Shown piece after piece: positions 42,279 through 49,628 of a stretch of 64,000 nt of DNA. The translations under genes and the position numbers were made by a program. This stretch comes from Alphaproteobacteria bacterium (lineage in GTDB: Bacteria > Pseudomonadota > Alphaproteobacteria > Caulobacterales > Caulobacteraceae): the NCBI GenBank assembly GCA_018821435.1, contig JAHJME010000029.1:81079-145078 (forward strand), given 5' to 3'. Positions within the stretch are counted from its first letter, which is position 1; the number at the start of each line of letters is the position of its first letter. The notes under the pieces are model-generated. The model had not been told where the DNA came from. It saw nothing but the letters and a program-made list of their open reading frames with translations, and made no database searches.

Positions 42279-42299
42279 GTTCTTCTTTTGTTCTTGACA
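42279..42299 (+). promoter_or_regulatory. LexA/SOS-box match fused to a -35-like TTGACA
   Basis: GTTC at 42279-42282 and GTTC at 42290-42293 are separated by seven bases of pure T/C, and the second is followed at once by TTGACA (42294-42299). This is the alphaproteobacterial SOS box placed where LexA would block RNA polymerase. No clear -10 is visible about 17 bp further on. The next gene starts at 42413. Confidence 0.65.
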
Positions 42300-42412
42300 T
42301 TCGCGCGCGTTTTTGCGAGGGTTCAGGTGGGGTTCGGTGTTGCGCCTGCTCGGCTTTGCCGGCGGCGGCCGGGCCCTTTTCCTTTTCAGAGCAGATCCCA
42401 GGGAGCGGACCC

Positions 42413-43279
42413 ATGGCGCGTGGGGATGAGGGTGGCGGCGTGGCCGCGGGCGAGCCGGCGTATGTGCGGGCGGTGAAGGCGAACCGGAAGGGCAACCGGC
42501 GGGGGATGGTGGGCGGGGTGGCGGGCTCGGTCCGCTATTCGAAGGCGATGGTGCGGCGGATCTGCGAGCGGATCGAGAGCGGGGAGAGCCTGCGGACCAT
42601 CTGCGCCGACGTCGGCATGCCGAACCGGTCCAGCGTGCGGGCGTGGGCCGCGCGGACGCCGAAGGTGGCGGCGGACCTGGACCGGGCGCGGGCGGCGGCG
42701 GGGTGGCACGGGCTGGGCGGGCGCCAGCCCGTGTGGTGCGAGCAGACGGCGGCGGACATCTGCACGCGGCTGGCGGCGGGGGAGACGATGGAGCAGATCT
42801 GCGAGGACCCGACGATGCCGTCGCGGACGCTGGTCTATTACTGGCGCACGCGGCATCCGGCGTTCGGCGAGGCGGTGATGCTGGCCCGGCAGGTGCAGGC
42901 CGAGCGGTTCTGCGACCTGGGCTGGGAGATCGCCTCGGCGGTGACGCCGGGGGACGCCTATGCGACGCACGTGAAGCTGACCCATCTCCGCTGGACGGCG
43001 GGGGCGCTGGCGCCGGCGCGGTTCGGGCGGTTCAAGGCGGTGACGCAGGCGGACGAGGCGGAAGCGGAGCTGGCCGCGCCGCCGGCCGCGCCGGCGGAGA
43101 CGCGCGTGACCTTCTGCGTGCGGCACTTCCGCAAGGAGATCGGGCCGGACGGGACGCCGAAGGTGGTGGCGTACCTGCGGAACAGCCACACGGGCGAGCT
43201 GGAGCGGGAGCATCCGGAGCCCGGGCAGGCGGCGGGGCCGGTGGTGGACGACGACCCGGGGGCGTGGTTGCCGTCCTAG
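42413..43279 (+). CDS. Terminase small subunit-like DNA-binding protein
   Basis: A 288-residue basic protein with two tandem helix-turn-helix units of the phage terminase small-subunit (Sf6-like) type. They are MVRRICERIESGESLRTICADVGMPNRSSVRAW and TAADICTRLAAGETMEQICEDPTMPSRTLVYYW (each in parts), each followed by a helical arm. The C-terminal 110 residues (THLRWTAGALAP onward) resemble the oligomerisation part of the same family. AGGGAGCGG precedes the ATG. No large terminase, portal or capsid gene is near, so it is a solitary relic or a domesticated regulator. An SOS-box match lies 120 bp upstream. Confidence 0.78.
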   Translation: MARGDEGGGVAAGEPAYVRAVKANRKGNRRGMVGGVAGSVRYSKAMVRRICERIESGESLRTICADVGMPNRSSVRAWAARTPKVAADLDRARAAAGWHGLGGRQPVWCEQTAADICTRLAAGETMEQICEDPTMPSRTLVYYWRTRHPAFGEAVMLARQVQAERFCDLGWEIASAVTPGDAYATHVKLTHLRWTAGALAPARFGRFKAVTQADEAEAELAAPPAAPAETRVTFCVRHFRKEIGPDGTPKVVAYLRNSHTGELEREHPEPGQAAGPVVDDDPGAWLPS

Positions 43280-43376
43280 CGGGGCGGCTCAATCCAATTG
43301 GCAGGGACCCGGAGGTCCGGGAGGCCCCCCTCCACCGCGCTTCGCGCCTGCCCGGGGGGCGGTTTTCGTCCGGGGC

Positions 43377-43562
43377 TCAGGTTTCGCGGCCGGTGAGGGT
43401 GGTCATGACGGTGGTCAGGGGCTCGTCGACGACCACGTGCTGGCCGCCGGTGACGTAGATCTTGGTGCTGTCGGCGCCCTGCATGGTGACCAGGGTCACC
43501 TGTTCGACGTTGAGGCAGACGGTGCGGTTTCCGTCGGCGCGGAAGGCGACGAAACGGGCCAT
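43377..43562 (-). CDS. Small hypothetical protein
   Basis: A 61-residue protein. GGGGAG precedes the ATG. The pattern VCLNVEQVTLVTM...STKIYVTGGQHVVVDEPLTTVMTTL (in parts) resembles the small all-beta FlbD-type or LytTR-like strand arrangement, but this is a weak likeness. It lies between the terminase-like gene and another small protein on the minus strand. No function is assigned. Confidence 0.6.
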   Translation of the reverse strand: MARFVAFRADGNRTVCLNVEQVTLVTMQGADSTKIYVTGGQHVVVDEPLTTVMTTLTGRET

Positions 43563-43629
43563 GGCGTGGGGCTCCCCTGTAGGCTGCGGGGCAGGATGTC
43601 GGCGTTGCCCGGTTCGGTCCAGGGGGTCG

Positions 43630-43842
43630 CTAGAAGGTCTCGCGCTCGAAGGTGCGGGGGCCGGTGCGGCGCCAGGCGCCGATGAGCTGGGCGTCGCGCC
43701 AGAGCTGGAGCGCGTCGCCCTGGGCGGCGAACTGGGCGCGGCGGGCGGCGGCGGTGTCGTGGGGCGCCTCGAAGGCGTCGCTCAGGGCCTGGCCGTCGGG
43801 CGCGATGTCGATCGCGACGTAGGACTTCAGCTTCGACGGCAT
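43630..43842 (-). CDS. Small hypothetical protein, paralogue of 44421-44669
   Basis: A 70-residue protein with a strong ribosome-binding site (GGGGGGAGG) 11 bases before the ATG. Core: YVAIDIAPDG, then APHDTAAARRAQFAAQGDALQLW, ending GAWRRTGPRTFERE (in parts). The same core occurs in the protein at 44421-44669, so these form a small local family. No signal peptide or membrane segment. The function is unknown; the alternation of a short strand and an R-rich helix suggests a compact domain. Confidence 0.65.
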   Translation of the reverse strand: MPSKLKSYVAIDIAPDGQALSDAFEAPHDTAAARRAQFAAQGDALQLWRDAQLIGAWRRTGPRTFERETF

Positions 43843-44032
43843 GGCGCGCGCCCTCCCCCCTTGGAAACCGCGCGCAACGACGGGGTCGACGGCGGCCGGC
43901 TCTCAGGACAATTGCGATCGGGGGTGCAAAGTTCCCTAGAGCCCTAAGTATTGTCAGGCCGGCAATCTTCCCGCATGTGCGGAGGGCCGGGGCGCGCGAC
44001 CGCGCGACGGCGCTTTTTGGAGGGAAAGCCGC

Positions 44033-44407
44033 ATGTTTTCGCACATCATGATCGGGACCAACGACGTGACGAAGGCCAAGACGTTCTACGACGCGCTGCT
44101 GGGGACGCTGGGCGTGCCGGCGGGGTCGGTCGACCGTCACCGGGTGTTCTACCGCACGTCGACCGGGGTGCTGGGGGTGTCGGAGCCGATCAACGGCGAG
44201 CCGGCCTGCCACGCCAACGGCGGCACCATCGGCTTCGCCTGCAGCACGCCGGACCAGGCGGACGCCTGGCACGCGGCGGGCGTGGCGGCGGGCGGCACCA
44301 CCTGCGAGGAGCCTCCGGGCGTGCGCGAGGGGCCGATGGGCAAGATGTACCTGGCCTATCTGCGCGATCCGGACGGCAACAAGCTGTGCGCTCTGCACCG
44401 GATGTGA
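44033..44407 (+). CDS. VOC (glyoxalase/bleomycin-resistance fold) family protein
   Basis: A 124-residue single-domain VOC protein: HIMIGTNDVTKAKTFYDALLGTLG at the N-terminus, FACSTPDQADAWHAAGVAAG in the second beta-alpha-beta unit, and YLAYLRDPDGNKLCALHRM at the end (in parts), with the terminal metal-type Glu replaced by Ala-Leu-His. GGAGGGAAAG precedes the ATG. Such proteins include glyoxalases, dioxygenases and drug-binding proteins; a specific reaction cannot be inferred. It sits between two small paralogous genes on the opposite strand. Confidence 0.88.
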   Translation: MFSHIMIGTNDVTKAKTFYDALLGTLGVPAGSVDRHRVFYRTSTGVLGVSEPINGEPACHANGGTIGFACSTPDQADAWHAAGVAAGGTTCEEPPGVREGPMGKMYLAYLRDPDGNKLCALHRM

Positions 44408-44420
44408 GCCGGGCGGCCGG

Positions 44421-44669
44421 CTAGTCTTCGTCGCGCGGGGCGGGCTTGAAGCCACGTCCGCCCGCGCGACGCCAGCGGCCGACCAGGAGTTCGCCGCGCC
44501 ACAGCGCGACGGCCACGCCGTCGGCCGCGATCAGCGCGCGCCGGCTGGCGGCGCTGTCGTGCGGGGCGGTGAAGGTGTCCAGCGTGGTGCTGCCGTCGGC
44601 GGCGACGTCCACGGCGACATAGGATTGTTGTCCGGCCGACGGCTGTCGGGGAGACTGCTCGGGCGGCAT
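44421..44669 (-). CDS. Small hypothetical protein, paralogue of 43630-43842
   Basis: An 82-residue protein with GGGAG upstream of its ATG. Core YVAVDVAADG, APHDSAASRRALIAADGVAVALW and VGRWRRAGGRGF matches the 70-residue protein 600 bp away at most positions. Function is unknown. The two copies flank the VOC gene, which suggests a local duplication. Confidence 0.65.
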   Translation of the reverse strand: MPPEQSPRQPSAGQQSYVAVDVAADGSTTLDTFTAPHDSAASRRALIAADGVAVALWRGELLVGRWRRAGGRGFKPAPRDED

Positions 44670-44740
44670 GACTCGGCTCCCGTCGATTACCCCCCCTGGA
44701 ATCGAATGGGCTATCCGCGTGGCCGAACCATGGCGCCGGT

Positions 44741-45286
44741 TTACGCCGTGCGGCGGCGCCGGCCACGCAGGGCAACACCCGAGGCGCCGAAGCCCATGAT
44801 CATCAGCGCCCAGGTGGCGGGCTCCGGAAGCGGCGGGGCCTGGGTCGCGCGGACCTGGAAATCGTAGAAGGTAAAGGTCTCGGTCTTGATCGAGCCGTTC
44901 GGCGTCCACCGCTCACCAACGGCGAGGATGTCATACCCGTAGCCCGCCGAGGTGACGAACGGGGAGACCCATCCGGATTCAAAGACGCCGTTATCGCCGA
45001 TGACGCCGATCTGGGCGCCTGGACCGCTGCCGTAGGGGTTCAGGTCCACCTTCGCGCCCGGCGTGGCGTTGATCTTGAAGCTGAATTCGACGTTCAGAAG
45101 ACCGAGGCTCCGGAAGAGGATCAGCGTGTCGGTGACATCGGGCCCCTCCCAGATCAGCTGCGCGTCAGGCGTGCCGAAGACGGCCTCGCTGAAGGCCGGC
45201 AAGGTGATCAGGGTGCTGGCCGCCGCAGGCGAAGCCGTGGCGAGAGACACTGCGGCGAACAGCGCCGGAAACACGATACGCGACAT
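44741..45286 (-). CDS. PEP-CTERM (PEPxxWA) sorting-domain exported protein
   Basis: A 181-residue protein with a signal peptide (MSRIVFPALFAAVSLATASPAAA) and a C-terminal PEPATWALMIMGFG motif, then a short hydrophobic stretch and RGRRRR. This tripartite tail is the PEP-CTERM signal recognised by an exosortase in Proteobacteria. The middle is beta-rich and low in cysteine. GGGGGAT precedes the ATG at 45286. Function is unknown; such proteins are usually surface or extracellular. Two more of this class lie at 55.5 and 58.2 kb. Confidence 0.85.
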   Translation of the reverse strand: MSRIVFPALFAAVSLATASPAAASTLITLPAFSEAVFGTPDAQLIWEGPDVTDTLILFRSLGLLNVEFSFKINATPGAKVDLNPYGSGPGAQIGVIGDNGVFESGWVSPFVTSAGYGYDILAVGERWTPNGSIKTETFTFYDFQVRATQAPPLPEPATWALMIMGFGASGVALRGRRRRTA

Positions 45287-45391
45287 GGAACATCCCCCAA
45301 AGGTTAACGCCGCACCGAAGCTCACCGCGAGGTGTGCGTCAACACTCCACAACTCCGACGGGCGCGTTCCGCGTCGACGGGACGGCGCCTC

Positions 45392-46384
45392 CTAGTCTTT
45401 CCGGTTCGAGACGATGCCGTTGAGTTGCCAGCCGACTTCCTTGGCGAGGACGGCGAAGAAGGCGGGCTCGTAGGCCTGCTCCGGGTCGGCGCGGACCAGC
45501 TCGTCCATCTTGTGGGCGTCGTCGCCGACCAGGATGCGCCAGCGCTCGGCCTTGACGCCGTCGAGGATGACCGTGGCGGCGGCCGCGGCGGTCATCGGGG
45601 CGTCTTCCAGGAAGCGGCGGGCCTGTTCGACCATCATCGCCTGGATGGCGTCGTCGGTGAGCTGGTCGGCGTCCAGGCCCATGCGGCCGATGCGCTTGCG
45701 GGCGCGGGCCAGTTCGTCGGGGCTCAGCGTGTCCTCGTCATGGCCGGCGATCACCTTGCGGCTGTTGCCGGCGATGGCGGTGCCGATGTGGCCGGGCATG
45801 ACCACCGAGCACTTCACGTGCGGGGCGTTGAGGCGCAGGTCGGTGACCAGGGCCTCGGTGAAGCCCTTCACCGCGAACTTCGCCGCCGCGTAGGCGGTGT
45901 GGGAGACGTGCGGGCCCAGGCTGGCCCAGAAGCCGTTGACGCTGGAGGTGTTGACGATGTGCGCCTCGTCGGCGGCCATCAGCGCCGGCAGGAAGGTGCG
46001 GACGCCCAGGTAGACCCCGCCCCAGCAGACGTTGAACGTGCGTTCCCACTCGCCCCGGTCGTCGACGACCATCGAGCCGCCGCCGCCGATGCCGGCGTTG
46101 TTGAACAGCAGGTGCAGCTTGTCGATGTCGTGGGCGGCCATGGCCTCGTCGCGGAAGCGGATCAGGGCCGCCTCGTCGGAAACGTCGGCGACGTGGGCGG
46201 TGATCTTGGCGCCCTGGGGGATGCCGTCGCTCTCACAGAGCGCGATGGTCTCGCGCATGTTGCGGTCGGAGACGTCGCACATGGCCACGCTGCAGCCCTC
46301 GGCGATCAGCTGGCGGGCGAGCTCGCGCCCCATGCCGGTGCCGCCGCCGGTCACCACCGCGAATTTGCCTGCGAAGTCCTTCAT
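45392..46384 (-). CDS. SDR family NAD(P)-dependent oxidoreductase
   Basis: A 330-residue classical short-chain dehydrogenase: TGGGTGMG cofactor loop (12-19), CDVSD after strand 2 (NAD or NADP choice not clear), NNAG, a catalytic Ser in NTSSVNGF and YAAAK. The C-terminal extension after residue 250 is longer than the minimal SDR. The fold and length resemble acyl or cyclic-alcohol dehydrogenases of Sphingomonads and Caulobacterales. The substrate is unknown. It is divergent from the TPR-CHAT gene, 128 bp away. Confidence 0.9.
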   Translation of the reverse strand: MKDFAGKFAVVTGGGTGMGRELARQLIAEGCSVAMCDVSDRNMRETIALCESDGIPQGAKITAHVADVSDEAALIRFRDEAMAAHDIDKLHLLFNNAGIGGGGSMVVDDRGEWERTFNVCWGGVYLGVRTFLPALMAADEAHIVNTSSVNGFWASLGPHVSHTAYAAAKFAVKGFTEALVTDLRLNAPHVKCSVVMPGHIGTAIAGNSRKVIAGHDEDTLSPDELARARKRIGRMGLDADQLTDDAIQAMMVEQARRFLEDAPMTAAAAATVILDGVKAERWRILVGDDAHKMDELVRADPEQAYEPAFFAVLAKEVGWQLNGIVSNRKD

Positions 46385-46512
46385 GGCCTGTCCTCACCTG
46401 TTTGGCGGCACGATAGGCGCTGACGCGGGGTCAGAGGCAAGGGGCGGCTCGACAGGCGCGGCGGGGGCGTGAGAGGCTGCGGCGCGAGGTCGTTGCGGGG
46501 ACCAGGGTGATC

Positions 46513-49443
46513 ATGGTCCGAACCGGCGCGCGGAAATTCCTCGTCCTGCTGATGCTGGCCGCGCTCGCGGCGCCGGCGGCGGTGCGCGCGGCGGAGCCGG
46601 ACGCGAACAGCCTGAACGCGCAGGCCTTCGATCTCAGCACGCAGGGCCGCTTCGCCGAGGCCGAGCCCCTGCTGCGCCAGGCGCTGGCGATCCACGCGGC
46701 GACGCTGGGCGAGGCCAGCGGCGAGACCGCGGCCAGCCGCAACAACCTGGGGACCAACCTGAACGCCCAGGGGCGCTATGCCGAGGCCGAGCCGCTGTTG
46801 CGGGGCGCGCTGGCCGGGTTCCGCGCGACGCTGGGCGAACGAAGTCCGACGACGGCGGCGGGCGAGACGAACCTGGCGGCCAACCTCAATGCGCAGGGCC
46901 GCTATGCCGAGGCGGAGCCGCTGTATCGCAGCGGGCTGGAGACCCGGCGCGCGGTGCTGGGCGAGAGCCATCCGGCGACGGCGACCAGCCTCAACAACCT
47001 GGCCGTCAATCTGGAGGACCAGGGCCGCCTCGCCGAGGCGGAGGCGCTGTTCGCCAGGGCGCTGGAGATCCGCCAGGCGGCCCTGGGCGAACAGCGGCCG
47101 GAGACCGGGCAGAGCTACGGCAACCTGGCGGCGGCGCTGAACGCCCAGGGCCGCTACGCCGAGGCCGAGCCGCTGTTCCGCAAGGCGCTGGAGATCCGCA
47201 CGCGCGCGCTGGGCGACGGGCACCCCTCGACGGCCGTGAGCGCCGACGGCCTGGCCGCGAACCTGGACGACCAGGGGCGGTTCGCCGAGGCCGAGCCGCT
47301 GTATCGCCAGGGGCTGGAGATCCGGCGGGCGACCCTGGGCGAGGCCCATCCGCTGACGGCGGCCAGCGAGAACAACCTGGCCTACAACCTGGACAGCCAG
47401 GGCCGGCTGGCGGAGGCGGAGCCGCTGTATCGCCAGGCGCTGGCGGCGCGTCGGGCGGCCCTGGGTGCGCGGCATCCCTACACGGCGACCAGCCTGAACA
47501 ACCTGGCGTCGGCCCTGGACAGCCAGGGGAAGCGGGCGGAGGCGGAGGCGTTGTATCGCGAGGCGCTGGCGGTCCGGCGGTCGGCGCTGGGCGAGCTGCA
47601 TGCCGACACGGCGGTGAGCTACGCGAACCTGGCGTTCAGCCTGGACGGGCAAGGCCGCTACGCCGAGGCCGAGACCTATGCCGCGACGGCCGTGGACGCG
47701 ACGCGCAAGCTGCGCCAGCGCGAGCGAAGCGTGAGCGAGGATCGCGGCGACGGACCGGCGGCGCAGGGGGACGAGGGCGCGACGTTCCGGATCTATCTGG
47801 CGACCGCGGCGGCGCTGGCGACGCCTGCGCCTCGGGTCCGCGACGAGGCTTTCCGGGCGGCGCAGGACCTGGACCGGTCGTCGGCCGGGGCGGCGCTGGC
47901 GCAGGCGGCGGCGCGGGTCGCGGCCGGACAGGCGGGATTGGCGGAGACGGTGCGACGGCGGCAGGACCTGGCGGTGATGAGCCGGGGCTATGAGGCGCGG
48001 CTGCTGGAGGCCCTGGGCGCCGGCGATGCGGCGACGGCGGCGGCGATGCGTGGGGAGTTGCAGCGCTCGGGCGACGAACTGGCGCGGCTACAGGCGGAGA
48101 TCCGGGCGCGGTTTCCCCGGTATGCCGAGCTGATCTCGCCGGAGCCCGTCGGGGTGGAGGCCGTGCAGAGACGGCTGGGGCCTGGCGAAGGGCTGCTGCT
48201 GATCGTGCCGTCGGACAAGGACGTCCACGTCTTCGCCCTGAGCCGGACGCGGGTGGAATGGCGGCGGGTGGCGGGCGCGGCGCAGAGCGTGGTCCAGAAG
48301 GTCGAGCGCCTGCGCTGCCAGACCGATCCGTCCACCTGCCGGCTGGCGCGCGACGCGGCGGAGGCCGGAGCATCGCCCGACGACCTGCCGCCGTTCGACC
48401 GCCAGGCGGCGTTCGGGCTGTACCGCGACCTGATCCAGCCGGTGGAGTCGGCGCTGAAGGGCGTGACGACGCTCTACGTCACGACGGCGGGACCGCTGAG
48501 CGGGTTGCCGCTGTCAGTGCTGCAGACGGCGGCGCCGACCGACAACCCCGGCCCCGGCGCCGGCAGCCTCGAGGCCGCGCCATGGTTCGGGGACCGGTAC
48601 GCGCTGGTCACCCTACCCTCGGTCTCCAGCCTGCGGGCGTTGGGCGCCCTGAAGGCGCCAGCCCGCCGCGCGGCGCTGGCGGGGTACGGCGATCCGGTGC
48701 TCTCGGGCTATGCCGCGCCGACGGCGGACAAGGCGCGGGGCGGGCTGCGGGTGTTTCGGAGCGTGAGCGCCGACGGGCTTGGCCTGGCCGACCCCGCCAC
48801 GCTTCGGCAAGGCCTGGAGGCGCTGCCGGGCACGCGGGCCGAGCTGACGGCGATGGCCGCCGCGCTCGGCGCGCCGGCGTCGGCGCTGCATCTGGGCCCA
48901 CAGGCGACCGAGGCGGCGGTGAAGGCGTCATCGAACCTGCCGCGCGCCCGCGTGGTGATCTTCGCCACCCACGGGCTGCTGCCGCACACGCTCAAGGGGC
49001 TGGAGGAGCCGGGGCTTGTGCTGACGCCGCCGACCGTCCCGACGACGGAGGACGACGGGGTGCTGACGGCGTCGGAGGCCGCGCGGCTGTCGCTGTCGGC
49101 GGACTGGGTGATCCTGTCGGCCTGCAACACCGCAGCGGCGGACGGGGCGCCGGGCGCCGAGACGCTGTCCGGGTTGGCCAAGGGGTTCCTTTACGCCGGC
49201 GCGGGGGCGCTGCTGGTGTCGCACTGGCAGGTGGGGGACGAAGTGACCGCCGCGCTGACGGTGCAGACCATCGCGCTGCAGCGGGCCGATCCCCGACTGT
49301 CCAAGGCCCAGGCGTTGCAGGCGGCGATGCGGGCGGTGCGGACCGGGGTGCTGCCGGACGGCAAGCCGCTGGCCGGATGGGAGCCGATCTGGGCGCATCC
49401 AGGCTCGTGGGCGCCGTTCGTCCTGGTCAGCGCGGGCGGCTGA
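46513..49443 (+). CDS. Exported TPR-CHAT protein (caspase-like peptidase domain)
   Basis: A 976-residue protein with a signal peptide (to about residue 28), nine nearly identical 42-residue kinesin-light-chain-type TPR units (consensus N-x-LA-x-x-L-x-x-QGRYAEAEPLYR-x-AL), a helical linker, and a C-terminal CHAT domain. The CHAT catalytic pair is intact: H820 in FATHGLL and C871 in LSACNTA. CHAT peptidases belong to the caspase/separase clan; the TPRs should bind a partner or substrate. An exported form would act in the periplasm or outside. The ATG at 46513 is used; GTG at 46507 is possible. Confidence 0.92.
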   Translation: MVRTGARKFLVLLMLAALAAPAAVRAAEPDANSLNAQAFDLSTQGRFAEAEPLLRQALAIHAATLGEASGETAASRNNLGTNLNAQGRYAEAEPLLRGALAGFRATLGERSPTTAAGETNLAANLNAQGRYAEAEPLYRSGLETRRAVLGESHPATATSLNNLAVNLEDQGRLAEAEALFARALEIRQAALGEQRPETGQSYGNLAAALNAQGRYAEAEPLFRKALEIRTRALGDGHPSTAVSADGLAANLDDQGRFAEAEPLYRQGLEIRRATLGEAHPLTAASENNLAYNLDSQGRLAEAEPLYRQALAARRAALGARHPYTATSLNNLASALDSQGKRAEAEALYREALAVRRSALGELHADTAVSYANLAFSLDGQGRYAEAETYAATAVDATRKLRQRERSVSEDRGDGPAAQGDEGATFRIYLATAAALATPAPRVRDEAFRAAQDLDRSSAGAALAQAAARVAAGQAGLAETVRRRQDLAVMSRGYEARLLEALGAGDAATAAAMRGELQRSGDELARLQAEIRARFPRYAELISPEPVGVEAVQRRLGPGEGLLLIVPSDKDVHVFALSRTRVEWRRVAGAAQSVVQKVERLRCQTDPSTCRLARDAAEAGASPDDLPPFDRQAAFGLYRDLIQPVESALKGVTTLYVTTAGPLSGLPLSVLQTAAPTDNPGPGAGSLEAAPWFGDRYALVTLPSVSSLRALGALKAPARRAALAGYGDPVLSGYAAPTADKARGGLRVFRSVSADGLGLADPATLRQGLEALPGTRAELTAMAAALGAPASALHLGPQATEAAVKASSNLPRARVVIFATHGLLPHTLKGLEEPGLVLTPPTVPTTEDDGVLTASEAARLSLSADWVILSACNTAAADGAPGAETLSGLAKGFLYAGAGALLVSHWQVGDEVTAALTVQTIALQRADPRLSKAQALQAAMRAVRTGVLPDGKPLAGWEPIWAHPGSWAPFVLVSAGG
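46594..47725 (+). repeat. Nine tandem 126-bp units encoding TPRs
   Basis: The DNA repeats with a 126-bp period, most visibly at CGCTATGCCGAGGCCGAGCC-type blocks encoding RYAEAEP. Such an array is prone to recombinational change in unit number. Confidence 0.85.
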
Positions 49444-49470
49444 GCGCGCCGCAGGCGCGGCCTTCTTTCG

Positions 49471-49578
49471 ACACGAAGACCACAAAGATCACAAAGACCA
49501 CGAAGGACTCGGGCGTGAATGACGCCGTCGCGCCTTGATTGCCCTTGGTGGTCTTCGTGCCCTTGGTGGTCTTCGTGT
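49471..49578. repeat. Long hairpin built of tandem 12-base units (CACGAAGACCAC type)
   Basis: Left arm 49471-49506 and right arm 49542-49578 are reverse complements over about 31 of 36 positions, with a 35-base loop. Each arm repeats a 12-base word (ACGAAGACCACA/C) about three times. It fills the gap between the convergent CHAT and HWE-kinase genes and may stop transcription from both sides. Confidence 0.7.
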
Positions 49579-49628
49579 TCGAATCTGCCGGCGCTGACGC
49601 GCCATGTCGCCGGGAGCGCCGCCCGCCC

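Noticed and set aside
41933..42412. Upstream in-frame extension of the terminase-like gene through the repeat cluster
   Set aside because: It translates palindromic repeats into P/R/A-rich sequence; the ATG at 42413 has a good ribosome-binding site and begins the domain.
46594..47725. Regular 126-bp repeats as a possible CRISPR-like or satellite array
   Set aside because: The repeats are in frame and encode canonical TPR units; there are no spacers.
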